A stretch of 64,000 nt of DNA. Source: Microvirga terrae. Its GTDB lineage: Bacteria > Pseudomonadota > Alphaproteobacteria > Rhizobiales > Beijerinckiaceae. Positions 33,946-44,212 of the stretch are shown here, piece by piece. Within the stretch, counting starts at the first letter, position 1. Each line of letters starts with the position of its first letter. The position numbers and the translations under genes are program-made. The notes below the pieces were generated by a model. The model saw only the letters and a program-made list of their open reading frames with translations, ran no database searches and had not been told where the DNA came from. Location of the stretch: assembly GCF_013307435.2 (NCBI RefSeq), contig NZ_CP102845.1, positions 434,001-498,000 of the forward strand, in the 5' to 3' direction.

Positions 33946-36672
33946 ATGGGGGCGCCTGAGAGCCGTCGATGGCCGGGTGGGGCGACCCTGGCGGACGTCG
34001 AAGAGGCAAAGCGGAAGAGAGCTGAGCGCATAAAGCTCCTGGCGGAGAAGCGCAATGCGCCCAAATTAGCGGTGCAGCCTTCTCCCGGGGAGCTTTCCAG
34101 TGGTGGGCGAGCCATTTGCGAAGCGCCGCCTCCATTGCCCGCACTGGAAATCAGACTCTATCATCATTCTGAACCAGATATCGTGGTTCGCATGGCGCCG
34201 GCCGCGCAGGCCACCGCCAACGCCGTAGCGCTCGCGATCCTGCACGGCCGTGATGGGGTCGTCCTATCTTGGCCCGAGAAGATTGGGCGCCCAATGGCCT
34301 GTGCCATTGCAGGTTTGATTGCGGCACAGGCTGCCAGGCCTGAAGGGTGCTCTACGGTTGGTTGGTACCCCTACCAACCATCCTCCGTTATTGGGCTGAA
34401 ATCTCTCTTCTTGGACGAACACGACATCTCGCAGACTTACAAGCGCTTCCTCCTGTCCATGCCCAGGGAGCAGCATGGCTCTGCCCCGTACAAGCACGCC
34501 TATCTCCTTAAGGCACTCGCATCTGCCCCAGTCGACCGCGTCCAAAGAGGTCGTCAGCCGATTTCACATCCGAATCTCCGCGAGATGGTCGGATTGTTCA
34601 CACCGTCACTCGAGACCACACGAGGTGACCCATACGCTGCCGCAGATGCGAGCTTCCTCGCCGATATTGGCTCGAAGCGCACATTGATCGGAGTTGGGCC
34701 GATGCTCGCCGAGGTCAGGTGCGTCGACCGTGTGCCAATGGCCATTTTTGGTCTCCGCCAAGAGGAGCACAAGTGGACCAGAGACTATAAAGCGAACACT
34801 CGTCTCCGTGATAACTGCGAGGTAATTGTTTTCGATGGGACATCGATCCCATTTGGCGAGACAAAGGATTGGGTAAATCGCCTCAAGAGCATGCGGCAGT
34901 TCTTATCAACACGGCGGGGCCGGAAGCCAGCCCTCGTCGTACTGGCATCAGACCCCTGGTTCGCCCGACGGGCTGCCGAGATCCTATCAACAGGTCTCCC
35001 TAGGGCGGACACTGTGCAGGTTACTGCCATCACCAAGCAGAGGCCCGTCGATTTCACGTCGGACGGTCGAGAGCCCGAATGGACTGATAGCGCCATGAGG
35101 ATCCACGTCCGCGACGCTGGTATCGCAGCGTTCCGCAAGCAGTGGGTCGAGCAAGCCACTTTCTTGCGGAAACAGGGACTGTCTGAAGCCGCCGATGCGA
35201 TCATCGCGGGCATCACTTTCCTAAGGAACATTGCCTGCCTTCCTATCGGCCTTAGCCAGTTTCGGGATACGCACGACCGCTTACAGAAGGAGGGCGTCGA
35301 GGCTGCAACGCTGGTGGATTACACATACTCTTCGTTCCACGCTCGGCTAATGGCCGCGGCTTCAGGGGCTGGCAGCTTCTCACAGGACCTCCATCGTTTC
35401 CGCGATGCGTTGAACAAGATGGCTAACGGTTATCTTGAGGTCACCGACATTGCGATCCTTGTACGTGATGTATTTGCCCGGGCGGCTAGGAAGTCCAACC
35501 GCATTCTAGCAGTGTTTCGTGATCCTGTTGTGCTCGCGGCGATCGAAGACTGGATCGCGTCATCCCGCTTTCCATTCGACCCAGAGCGGATCGGAGAGAA
35601 GGTCATCCTCGCTACACCCGACACATTTGCTGCGCGCCTCGCCGACGCTGGACCCGGAGCACCCGTAGATACGATGCTCGTTATCCACCCGACAGCTCGG
35701 GCTGTACGCCGCATCGTCATGTGGCCGTCACTTCCTGACCACATGGAAATTGTCGGCGACGGAGGCGCGCTCGGATCCCTACGGTCAGCCTTCAAGGAGG
35801 CTGAGGGACTGTTCCAAGGCCCACCCGGCAAGCGGGTGTCGACGATCATCGAGGCTCTCAACGAGTGCGAGGGCGACCTGACTGGCTTCGACTTCGATCA
35901 GGTGGTGGCACCGGAATTCAAAGGAGGACTGCTGATCGACCTGACCGTCGGAGGCGGAACCGGTACACGAGGGCCTGTCACCGAGATCGCGACCGAGGAT
36001 GGATACCGCCTCAGGCTCTTCCAGTCGTCTGACTGCCTTGTACGCCAGGACAACGCTATTACCCCATTCAAACGGACAGAGGCACGCACCATCAGTCCCG
36101 GGAACGAGATCCTGGTCGTGACAGCGGATCTCTACGAGCGCCTTGACGCCATCCTCGGTCCAGTTCCAATCGATGGGAAGACGGGCGATTTTCTCAAGAT
36201 TTACCACGAAACGGTCCGTTCCGCGCTTGCAGCAATCCCAGGTGACGCCCACACCAAGGCCAATCGCATCCTTGAACGGATGCGCGTTGCGGCACACCAG
36301 ATGGGCTACCCGAATCATTCATTCGGTCTGAACGAACGCCAAAATGTGATGCGTTGGATGAAGTGCGGCCGCGTATCGGGCCGGCCTGACGCCCCGCGCT
36401 CGGGCTTGACTTTCAAGTGCTGGACCAAGGCCATCGAGCTACCGATGGACATGGTAGATATTTTCTGGCGCTTCGGTGTCGTCAATGCCCGCGTCCAAGC
36501 GATCCAGGCTGGGTTGCAGGAAAGCAACCGATCGCTCGAGTTCGTCGTGCATCCGGAACCGTTCTATCGGCAGTACCCAGCGCTCGAGCAGGAATTGCGC
36601 GAACTACGTGAGGAATTGAGTAGACGCTTCTCAGTTGTTTCAGCGGTCACAGTGGTGCAGTCGAAAACCTAA
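33946..36672 (+). CDS. drmE: Probable DISARM protein DrmE
   Basis: A 908-residue protein. Identification rests mainly on position: in class 2 DISARM, drmE comes first, followed by drmA, drmB and drmC, as here. The sequence shows a charged N-terminal helix (about 15-45: ADVEEAKRKRAERIKLLAEK), then a region with VVLSWPEKIGRPMACAIAGLI that looks like an alpha/beta NTPase-like start without a clear Walker A, and a C-terminal coiled-coil-like tail (LEQELRELREELSRRFS). No nuclease motif is evident. The role of DrmE in DISARM is not well known. It is separated from drmA by 38 bases, so it is in the same operon. Alternative: an unrelated defence accessory protein. Confidence 0.6.
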   Translation: MGAPESRRWPGGATLADVEEAKRKRAERIKLLAEKRNAPKLAVQPSPGELSSGGRAICEAPPPLPALEIRLYHHSEPDIVVRMAPAAQATANAVALAILHGRDGVVLSWPEKIGRPMACAIAGLIAAQAARPEGCSTVGWYPYQPSSVIGLKSLFLDEHDISQTYKRFLLSMPREQHGSAPYKHAYLLKALASAPVDRVQRGRQPISHPNLREMVGLFTPSLETTRGDPYAAADASFLADIGSKRTLIGVGPMLAEVRCVDRVPMAIFGLRQEEHKWTRDYKANTRLRDNCEVIVFDGTSIPFGETKDWVNRLKSMRQFLSTRRGRKPALVVLASDPWFARRAAEILSTGLPRADTVQVTAITKQRPVDFTSDGREPEWTDSAMRIHVRDAGIAAFRKQWVEQATFLRKQGLSEAADAIIAGITFLRNIACLPIGLSQFRDTHDRLQKEGVEAATLVDYTYSSFHARLMAAASGAGSFSQDLHRFRDALNKMANGYLEVTDIAILVRDVFARAARKSNRILAVFRDPVVLAAIEDWIASSRFPFDPERIGEKVILATPDTFAARLADAGPGAPVDTMLVIHPTARAVRRIVMWPSLPDHMEIVGDGGALGSLRSAFKEAEGLFQGPPGKRVSTIIEALNECEGDLTGFDFDQVVAPEFKGGLLIDLTVGGGTGTRGPVTEIATEDGYRLRLFQSSDCLVRQDNAITPFKRTEARTISPGNEILVVTADLYERLDAILGPVPIDGKTGDFLKIYHETVRSALAAIPGDAHTKANRILERMRVAAHQMGYPNHSFGLNERQNVMRWMKCGRVSGRPDAPRSGLTFKCWTKAIELPMDMVDIFWRFGVVNARVQAIQAGLQESNRSLEFVVHPEPFYRQYPALEQELRELREELSRRFSVVSAVTVVQSKT

Positions 36673-36710
36673 TTAGTTCTAGCCAGTCCGGTCCATATGG
36701 AGTCCCATTG

Positions 36711-39700
36711 ATGAATACCGTCGACCCTACTATTCTGACGCTGCCGGACATCAATAACGTGATCTCTGATGAGGACGCGGCCCAGGAGAGTAAGGAAGCG
36801 GTTTGCGACGCCCTCATCAATCTCACGTCCGCGAAGGTGAGCGGCATTGGGCGGTTCGGTGAAATTGTGATCGGACAAAAGCCATCCGAACAGTTCGTCT
36901 CAGGCTTCCTGCTTAATCAAATTGACGCGAATGGTGAGGACGAGACAAGCGATATCCGAATTGCCGTTCACGGTGCCTCCGTACGCCTGCGCCTCGCCGT
37001 TGGGGGTAGTATCCAGGTGCAACCGTCTTTGGCTGTCTACGTACGCGTCCTCCCGACATGGGACGAACTCGTCGATCCAGTCCGGCCAATCCGTCCTCCT
37101 GCGCGGCTGCGGCCTGATGTTCGTCGTGACATCAACGAAGAAGCCCGGGCCATCGCGACGAGGCGGAAGGAGCAAGGTGACAGCCGGACTCGACGGGTGA
37201 TACTAAATGACGTTTACCGCGAGATCCTAGCTGGACGCGGTGTCACGTTCATGGCTGACACACCCCAGGTACTGTCTGTGGTGACCCAACCAGGCGAGGA
37301 CGGAGGTGGCGACGAAGCGACCACCCCTGCTTTGACCGTGGTAGATACTATCCAGTATGCGGTGTTCCCCGACGCACTCTGCACGTCCGAGGAGATCCCG
37401 CCGAAGTTCAAGCGCCTTCATGTCACGATGCCCCTGCTCGAGCTCCCAATCGAGGCAGACATAACGAGGCGCGAGGCTGCCGTCACGGCTCATGCCGAAG
37501 CAATGGAGAGAGCTATCGAGGCTGCTTACCGTGCGTTCATCGCATCCGACGAGGGGCAGCTCAACGCCTGGCGGAACATGGCACTGCCGCCCAGCAGTTT
37601 CGCAACCAAGGCAGCGTGGGAGGCAGCCTTGACACGAGTGCGCCAGAAAGCGCCACAGATGGACCGCCTCTGGCCCAAGCAGAAGCCCGAGATCACGGTA
37701 GAATGGGCGGCAGACCCGGTCGACCCCGAGCTCGTCCACGCCGCGATTGGCTTGCTACATCGATCAGCTTCGTCGGACGACAAGGCACTCGACAGCGGGC
37801 TATATCAGGTCGGCCTCCAACTCTCCCTGCCAACAGCGGCACTGGTTCCTTACGTACTGGAGCGTGTGAAGCCATCTTACGACATCCACGGCTTTCACGA
37901 CGTGCTGGCCACGGGATGGAATTCGGGCGTTACGGGAGCGTCATCCGACGGCACAACCCGAATCTGCACGACATGGGTTCCGCGCTACACCCTGCCGAGG
38001 ATCGTAGCCAAGGTGATCCCTTCGGTCGATGTCACCTTCCGCACGCTTGCGGATCCCGCGCAAGATTTGTCTGCCCTTAGATGGATACCGAAAGCGTATT
38101 CGGAATGGATCAGGGACTTCGTCAAAGCCAAGGTGGACCCGACCGCCGGGGTTCCTGCCGCCGATGTTACCACGCGACGTCGCGAGACCGAGAAATACGA
38201 GCACGACGTTTCCGAGTACCTGAAAGAGATCTCAGAGCTAGAAGCAGGCATCTCGATCCTGGAGGAGAGCCGCAAGGCTTGGCTGGTTGATCCAGCAAGC
38301 AAACGCGCGGTTCCATTCCGAGCGTGGGTTCTCACCAACCAGACTTTCCTGAAGGCCGCGGAGCGCCGGGGTTGGGATACATCGAAGGCCGGATGGCGTC
38401 TCTTCCAAGTCGCTTTTGTCCTCGCGAACCTCGTCTCACCATCGACTAGGATCAAGGAGTTCGAGCATTTCTACGGCCCGAACACTGATTCAATCGAGGC
38501 AGCAGCGCTTCTCTACTTCGCGACGGGCGGAGGCAAGTCGGAGGCGTTCTACGGCCTCCTAGTATTCACGCTATTTCTTGACCGATTGCGCGGCAAGCAC
38601 CGCGGTGTATCGGCGCTGATCCGATACCCGCTTCGTCTACTAACGGCACAGCAGGCACGCCGTCTCGCCCGTGTGCTTGCCGAAGCGGAGTTGATCCGAA
38701 GGGACGAAGAGATCGGCGGCGACGCGATGGAGATTGGCTTCTGGGTAGGCGGCAGTTCGACCCCGAACAGGATCATGGATGGTAGTAAGCTTATGGAGGA
38801 GTTCGAGTGCGTCCCCGCAGTTGGGACAGCCGAACACCGCGATGAAGCAAGCAACCTCCAGAACGGCGGCTACTGCGCGGTTCTAGCCGACTACAACAAG
38901 CTCCCGAAATGCCCATTCTGCGACAAGCCAACAGGCATGCGCCGTTTCCCAAAGGAGCAAGAACGCCTTGGAATCGTCTGCCTTGAGGTCAAGTGTCGCT
39001 GGAACAGAGTGACGGCGCCGCACGTGCGGCCGCTGCCGTTCGTTCTCGTAGACGAGGACATCTACAGGGTCGCACCGCCCATCCTACTTGGGACTGTCGA
39101 CAAGCTCGCGCTCATTGGCCAGCACTGGAGCACTATCAACAAGATCGCAGGAATGTTCGGCCTGGCTAGGTTCACAGATCCTAATGGCTTGGTCACGATG
39201 CCGTACGGCGACCATTCTAAGCTTCAGCCCGGGCTGAAGCAGGTTTATCCGGCGTTCAAATCCGGTGTGCACTCCTTCTTCGATCCTGTCCCATCCCTCA
39301 TTATCCAGGACGAGGCCCATCTCCTAGAGGAAAGCCTTGGGACATTTGCGGGACTTTTCGAGACAACATTATACCACTGGTTCCAGTCGCTGGCCGATTT
39401 TGCGGGCGATGAGATGACCCGTATCCCAAGCGCCCCGACGCGTATCCGATTGCCCAAGGTGGTGGCGGCAACGGCAACAATATCTGATCCCGCCCGGCAG
39501 ATCCAAGTGCTGTACCAGAAGAGGGTTCGTCAGTTCCCTTACAAGGGACCGCGCCTATACCGCTCCTTTTACGCTGACCCACTCCGGTTCAAGAAAACAG
39601 CCAGTGACCGCAACGACGCGGCCGACACCTCACCGAACCAAAAAGACATCGAAACGTACGCTCCATGGGCCCGGATCTACGTGAGCCTCCTCACAAACGG

Positions 39701-40898
39701 ATGCCCCCACACAACTGGGTCAGTGACGGTGCTCGGGGCATTCACGGCCGGAATCACCCACCTCCTTCGTGGGCTCCTTTCGCGTGATCCGGCAAGGGAG
39801 GCCGAGGCTGCGGCGCTCCTCCGCGATCACCTCTCAGACGGCCCGCTCCGTTCGAGACACGATGCAGCGCTCGCTCGGATGGCGCCCAACGTGCTCGCCT
39901 CGATCGTCGACCTGCACCGAGTCGCGCTTACCTACGTCACTAACAAGAAGGGCGGTGATCAGATTCTATCCGCGCTCCCCGGCATCGCCGATCGTCAGCA
40001 CCGCGACTTTGGAAGGCATGCAGTGATTGAAAATGTCCGGACCAGCCTTATCAGCGGCGGCGTCGAAGCCGGGCTCATTGAGGGGATTGTCGCAGAGGCG
40101 GAGAAGCGGCTCGACCCTGCGACGCCCGAGAATGTGGGCGAAGTGCTCCGCATGATCGTTGCAACTTCGGCCGTGTCGCACGGTGTTGACGTCGAAAACT
40201 TCAACTCAATGTTCTTTGCGGGTATGCCGACGGCCATCGACGAGTACATCCAGGCGAGTTCGCGTGTTGGCCGCACGCACGTCGGTTTCTCAATGCTCAT
40301 ACCGACGCCTCAGAACCGCCGCGACCGCTTCGTCATGGAGGTTCACGGGACTTTTCACCGTTTTCTGGAGCGGATGATCGCGCCTCCGGCAGTGGAGCGG
40401 TGGACGGACAAGGCCGTGGAGCGCGCGATTCCTTCACTCATCCAGAACTGGCTTGTAGGCGTCGTTTATCAAGCTCATTACATCAAAGACGATGCCCGCA
40501 AACAGGGCGCTCAAATTCCCAAAGACATCGCGACTGTGCGGAGGCTCAAGTCAGCAATGGGCGAAGATCGCTTCATTGCAAACTTGGTCCAGTACTGTCT
40601 GGACTGCATTGGCGCCGACCAGCCCCACGGTGGCGCAGACACGCAGAAAGGGCACTTCGAGCAACTCGTCCTTAGGGCGGTCCGTGACTTCGTCCGAATG
40701 GTTGAGCATCCGCTCGCTGCGGGCAAGCTGGAGCATTTCTGGAAATCGATGGGCATCGACTCTCCTATGACATCGTTGCGGGATGTCGACGTGCCAGGGC
40801 TAATTGAACCGTATTACCGTGGTAAGCGCGGGGATAAATCCGCTGAGAGCTTCAAAGACGTCATGCGGTTCATTCGCAGTGGCGGCCGGACGCGCTGA
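36711..40898 (+). CDS. drmA: DISARM helicase DrmA
   Basis: A 1,395-residue SF2-type helicase. Walker A is ATGGGKSEAF (about residue 603), followed by the family's RYPLRLLTAQQARRLARVL. A zinc-ribbon-like CPFCDKP...CLEVKC lies near 730-760. The DEAH-type box is LIIQDEAHLLEESLGTFAGL (about 867), motif III is ATATIS, and the helicase C-terminal domain holds ATSAVSHGVDVENF and YIQASSRVGRTH (about 1180). This set is characteristic of DrmA, the helicase core of DISARM, which acts with DrmB on incoming phage DNA. ATG 36711 follows ATGGAG; a TTG one codon earlier is also open. The downstream gene begins 10 bases after the stop. Confidence 0.88.
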   Translation: MNTVDPTILTLPDINNVISDEDAAQESKEAVCDALINLTSAKVSGIGRFGEIVIGQKPSEQFVSGFLLNQIDANGEDETSDIRIAVHGASVRLRLAVGGSIQVQPSLAVYVRVLPTWDELVDPVRPIRPPARLRPDVRRDINEEARAIATRRKEQGDSRTRRVILNDVYREILAGRGVTFMADTPQVLSVVTQPGEDGGGDEATTPALTVVDTIQYAVFPDALCTSEEIPPKFKRLHVTMPLLELPIEADITRREAAVTAHAEAMERAIEAAYRAFIASDEGQLNAWRNMALPPSSFATKAAWEAALTRVRQKAPQMDRLWPKQKPEITVEWAADPVDPELVHAAIGLLHRSASSDDKALDSGLYQVGLQLSLPTAALVPYVLERVKPSYDIHGFHDVLATGWNSGVTGASSDGTTRICTTWVPRYTLPRIVAKVIPSVDVTFRTLADPAQDLSALRWIPKAYSEWIRDFVKAKVDPTAGVPAADVTTRRRETEKYEHDVSEYLKEISELEAGISILEESRKAWLVDPASKRAVPFRAWVLTNQTFLKAAERRGWDTSKAGWRLFQVAFVLANLVSPSTRIKEFEHFYGPNTDSIEAAALLYFATGGGKSEAFYGLLVFTLFLDRLRGKHRGVSALIRYPLRLLTAQQARRLARVLAEAELIRRDEEIGGDAMEIGFWVGGSSTPNRIMDGSKLMEEFECVPAVGTAEHRDEASNLQNGGYCAVLADYNKLPKCPFCDKPTGMRRFPKEQERLGIVCLEVKCRWNRVTAPHVRPLPFVLVDEDIYRVAPPILLGTVDKLALIGQHWSTINKIAGMFGLARFTDPNGLVTMPYGDHSKLQPGLKQVYPAFKSGVHSFFDPVPSLIIQDEAHLLEESLGTFAGLFETTLYHWFQSLADFAGDEMTRIPSAPTRIRLPKVVAATATISDPARQIQVLYQKRVRQFPYKGPRLYRSFYADPLRFKKTASDRNDAADTSPNQKDIETYAPWARIYVSLLTNGCPHTTGSVTVLGAFTAGITHLLRGLLSRDPAREAEAAALLRDHLSDGPLRSRHDAALARMAPNVLASIVDLHRVALTYVTNKKGGDQILSALPGIADRQHRDFGRHAVIENVRTSLISGGVEAGLIEGIVAEAEKRLDPATPENVGEVLRMIVATSAVSHGVDVENFNSMFFAGMPTAIDEYIQASSRVGRTHVGFSMLIPTPQNRRDRFVMEVHGTFHRFLERMIAPPAVERWTDKAVERAIPSLIQNWLVGVVYQAHYIKDDARKQGAQIPKDIATVRRLKSAMGEDRFIANLVQYCLDCIGADQPHGGADTQKGHFEQLVLRAVRDFVRMVEHPLAAGKLEHFWKSMGIDSPMTSLRDVDVPGLIEPYYRGKRGDKSAESFKDVMRFIRSGGRTR

Positions 40899-40908
40899 AG
40901 AGGGTAGG

Positions 40909-43155
40909 ATGACCAACGACGTTTTCACCATGACGCGCTCGCGGACGCAGATCGCAACCGTCTATGCGCCGGAATCATTCTTCACGTTCGAAGGAGGATT
41001 GGGTGCCTGCATCGCACGTTCCGCTGCCGGGCATGAAGTCCCAAAGCTTTCTTTGATCCTCCGCGAGCAAATCCTGGAGGCAATCAACGCACGTGTGAGA
41101 TCTTGGTACGAGCAAGCGACCCGCCCGCGCCCGCAGGGATTCCCACCAGTGGAACCACGCCTTGCACTGGACAAGGAACTTCTGCGGGATCCACATTCAC
41201 CTGGACTTCAGCCCGACCGCGTCCGCTTTGTCTCGCCAGAGGAGATGCACTACGAGCCGGCGCCACTTACCTTCGTGTGCCGGGAATGTCGGCTCATCAA
41301 GGACTACGCTGACATTGGGCAGTTCGAAGCAGGGAAAGACCGGATCTGCGACGGCTGTCCGAAGAAGGACAAAGGGGGCTGCAAAGCGAGCTGGGAGCAG
41401 CTTGATGTTGTTCTCGTGCACTGGTCGGGATCGTGGCGGCCTATTGGGGTGCGCGTGAACCGCTACGACAATGGGGAGGTGAAATGGAGCCGCATGTCTT
41501 GCACCTGCGGCAACGAACACTTCCTCCTTAACCGCTCGGCCCCAGTCTTCGCGAAGTGGCGCCTGGAGTGCTCCGCGTGTGGTACAGCGCAACAACTTCC
41601 AGTGGTTGCGGACGACGATAGCTTCCGCCTCCTCGGCGAAGGTATTCGCGCTGGGGCGAACCAGCGCGTCGAGGTCAACATGGAGCCCGTCTCCTATCGA
41701 GCCAACAGCGCCTATTACGCCCAAGGAGACCGGGTGCTCGCGTTTGAGGAAAACCGCTGGTACGAGATGCTGCGCCACAATCGGGGTGGCGACTTGGCGG
41801 CTTTCGCTGCGCAAGAGTATCGATACCCGGTTCAAGTCTTAACTGATCCCGACATCGAGCGCATCCTGAAGGAGAAGAACCTTGAGCGAGAGTGGGAAAG
41901 CTACAATCTTCGCAAGAAAACTATTGAATTTTTGGACCGGCAAGGAGAGCCTGCGCTTGCCGACAACGCCCGAGAAGAAAACCGCAGGGCGCTTGACCGG
42001 CTACGGGACGAGAAGATCCTGCCAGACGCGTTTCAGGCTACTCCGGAGCTGCTCCAAGCCGTAAACGGAATCCAGCGCGCGGAGCGCAAGTTCGAACCAC
42101 TCCGGCAGGCAGTCGAGCACAAGACGCTCGACGCTGACGTCCTTCGAGACTCGACCAAGTTCGCCAACGTCCGGGAGCCGAAAGATCCAATCATCCCTGA
42201 CCTATCCACCGCTGACCTCGAAGAAGTGAAGCGGCGGATTGCTGGGCAACTGTCGCTGCTTGGCATCGCGGACATGCGTCTCGTCACCAAGTTCCCGGTC
42301 TGCGAGTTCACCTTTGGGTATACGCGGGTGGAGTCAGGACCGCGGGTTAGCCGGAAGAAGACGCAGGAGCGGTGGGATATGCCAGTGCGGCTTAATCTAT
42401 TCCCGCTTGCTCGAATGGATCGGGAAATGGTTCAGCCAATTTACACCATTCGGCAAGATAACGAGGCACTTTACGTCCGCCTCGATGAGGACATGGTGAA
42501 GGCATGGCTGGAGGCGAACAGCATACCCTTCAAGCTTCCTTCGCCGAATAGTCGTCTCGGAGCGGCCCTTATCGATGCGTACTCAGCAATCGGCGGTCCC
42601 GACCGGCACGGGTTCTCGCCGTGGCTGGACGAGTACCGGAACAGACCAGGGGCGCTTAGTCGAAACGTATACGCCTACGTCTACACATTGCTCCACACCA
42701 TAGCGCACCAGCTGATCCACTCAGTAGCCGGAGTGTCCGGCCTTGATATTGGGAGCCTGTCGGAGCATCTATTCGTGCCGGACCTCGCCTTTGCAGTCTA
42801 TCGCCGCGGAACGACCATGGACCTTGGCTACATCGCCTCAGCCTGGCGAACGGCCACTAGTCCTGGTGTCGGCAATTCAATCCTCTCCACAATGCTCGAC
42901 CCGGACAGTTTACGCTGCGGTTCGGGCGCAATTTGCGATGAGCGCGGCGGTGCCTGCCCTGATTGCGTCCTCATTCCCGAGATATCTTGTCTAACGCGTA
43001 ACAACCTCTTGTCGCGTTCTGTGCTACGGGGCATGGCAAAGCCGCACTGGGATGTGACGCTTCCCAAGCAGGCGTCTGTGAAAGGTTACTATCCTGTAGT
43101 TCGGGATGTCATCCGTATGCGGTCGGCCACCGATGATCGATTCCCGGTTCGTTGA
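40909..43155 (+). CDS. drmB: DISARM protein DrmB (DUF1998)
   Basis: A 748-residue protein. It has N-terminal cysteine clusters (CRECRLIKDYADIG...CDGCPKKDKGGC near 123-160, then CTCGNEHF and CSACGT), which suggest zinc binding. The C-terminal DUF1998 region has YTLLHTIAHQLIHSVAGVSG (about 590-610), then CGSGAICDERGGACPDCVL and EISCLTRNNLLSRSVL, all typical for DrmB. In known DISARM, DrmA and DrmB form the DNA-loading complex. ATG 40909 follows GAGGGTAGG. The end overlaps the start of drmC. Confidence 0.88.
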   Translation: MTNDVFTMTRSRTQIATVYAPESFFTFEGGLGACIARSAAGHEVPKLSLILREQILEAINARVRSWYEQATRPRPQGFPPVEPRLALDKELLRDPHSPGLQPDRVRFVSPEEMHYEPAPLTFVCRECRLIKDYADIGQFEAGKDRICDGCPKKDKGGCKASWEQLDVVLVHWSGSWRPIGVRVNRYDNGEVKWSRMSCTCGNEHFLLNRSAPVFAKWRLECSACGTAQQLPVVADDDSFRLLGEGIRAGANQRVEVNMEPVSYRANSAYYAQGDRVLAFEENRWYEMLRHNRGGDLAAFAAQEYRYPVQVLTDPDIERILKEKNLEREWESYNLRKKTIEFLDRQGEPALADNAREENRRALDRLRDEKILPDAFQATPELLQAVNGIQRAERKFEPLRQAVEHKTLDADVLRDSTKFANVREPKDPIIPDLSTADLEEVKRRIAGQLSLLGIADMRLVTKFPVCEFTFGYTRVESGPRVSRKKTQERWDMPVRLNLFPLARMDREMVQPIYTIRQDNEALYVRLDEDMVKAWLEANSIPFKLPSPNSRLGAALIDAYSAIGGPDRHGFSPWLDEYRNRPGALSRNVYAYVYTLLHTIAHQLIHSVAGVSGLDIGSLSEHLFVPDLAFAVYRRGTTMDLGYIASAWRTATSPGVGNSILSTMLDPDSLRCGSGAICDERGGACPDCVLIPEISCLTRNNLLSRSVLRGMAKPHWDVTLPKQASVKGYYPVVRDVIRMRSATDDRFPVR

Positions 43156-43960
43156 TGCCCTCGTTACCCAATTGGGTGATCGCCTGGCTGACGCCGCCGA
43201 GGTGGTCACAGCCTCTGTCGGTTGGGACGTGGGAAGCGTCGAGCGAATGGTGACCAGTGGCCGTAGCCGTAGCCGCGCACCAGGCTTCGCCGCAGCCGCC
43301 GCTGTCCTTTGCACTGCGCGCGTGCTCGATGGAGGTCCCGAACGATGGAAGCCAAACCCGACAGCCTGCAACCTCGAACTCGCAGCTACCCTCCGCGGCG
43401 CAGACTCAGGGAGACGGGCGGCCATACGAGAATTCGCGCCCGAGGTCACGATCACAATGCCGACAAAGCCAAGCATCCTAGGCGACAGGTTACCCAGCGC
43501 CGGCTTGCGCCACGTGCTCGTGCAACATACCGATACTGCGTTCCAGGAACTAGCTGCGTCGGCGAGCCTTTCACTCGTGGTGATGACGCCATTCTTGAAC
43601 GAGGAAGGAGCGCGATGGGCACTGGATATTCTGTCATCGTCCAAGGCCGCGACGAAAATTTTAGTAATCCGCAACCGTTCCAAGATCCGGCCCGAGGTAC
43701 GCCCAATCCTTTCGGAGATTTGCGCGAGGAGTGTTCAGGTCTTTGATTATTACCTCCCTGTAGAGGTAAGGGAGTATGAGACCTTTCACGCAAAGGTGGT
43801 GCTCGCTGATGACAGGTTAGCCTATCTCGGATCAGCGAACTTCCTGAGGTACCGCAGGCACAGCGTCGAAATGGGTGTTGTGGTCAAGGGCGAGGCCGCA
43901 AAAACGGTCCACTTTGTGGTCTCCGCCATATTAGGCATAGCTCAGCCAATCGCCTACTGA
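43133..43960 (+). CDS. drmC: DISARM phospholipase D-like protein DrmC
   Basis: A 275-residue protein with one complete HKD motif near the C-terminus: ETFHAKVVLADDRLAYLGSANF (His219, Lys221, Asp226). A second, degenerate half lies in LVVMTPFLNEEGARWALDIL. This PLD-like fold is the DISARM DrmC, a putative nuclease reported not to be essential for defence. It overlaps the drmB end by 23 bases; an earlier ATG at 43106 would overlap more. No cytosine methylase (drmMII) follows, unlike in known class 2 systems; 250 bases of spacer come next. Confidence 0.82.
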   Translation: MIDSRFVDALVTQLGDRLADAAEVVTASVGWDVGSVERMVTSGRSRSRAPGFAAAAAVLCTARVLDGGPERWKPNPTACNLELAATLRGADSGRRAAIREFAPEVTITMPTKPSILGDRLPSAGLRHVLVQHTDTAFQELAASASLSLVVMTPFLNEEGARWALDILSSSKAATKILVIRNRSKIRPEVRPILSEICARSVQVFDYYLPVEVREYETFHAKVVLADDRLAYLGSANFLRYRRHSVEMGVVVKGEAAKTVHFVVSAILGIAQPIAY

Positions 43961-44212
43961 ATATGCCGAATTGCTGTCAAAACGACAGTCTGGTACGAAG
44001 TGCGCGAAAGAATAGAGGGAGTTTGCTGTCTCCAATAGCACTCTTTTCTGAGAGATGCTGCGCAAAGTGCGGTGAGGGTGGGAGGAGACTGTTGTTCTTC
44101 ACTTCAAAAGCCGACATTCTACCTCATCCCTGACAGTTGAAATTAGACAATCTCAACGTTCGTATAAATCCAATATTTCGGTCGGAGTGGCCGCAAGCTT
44201 CCGAGAGAGACC

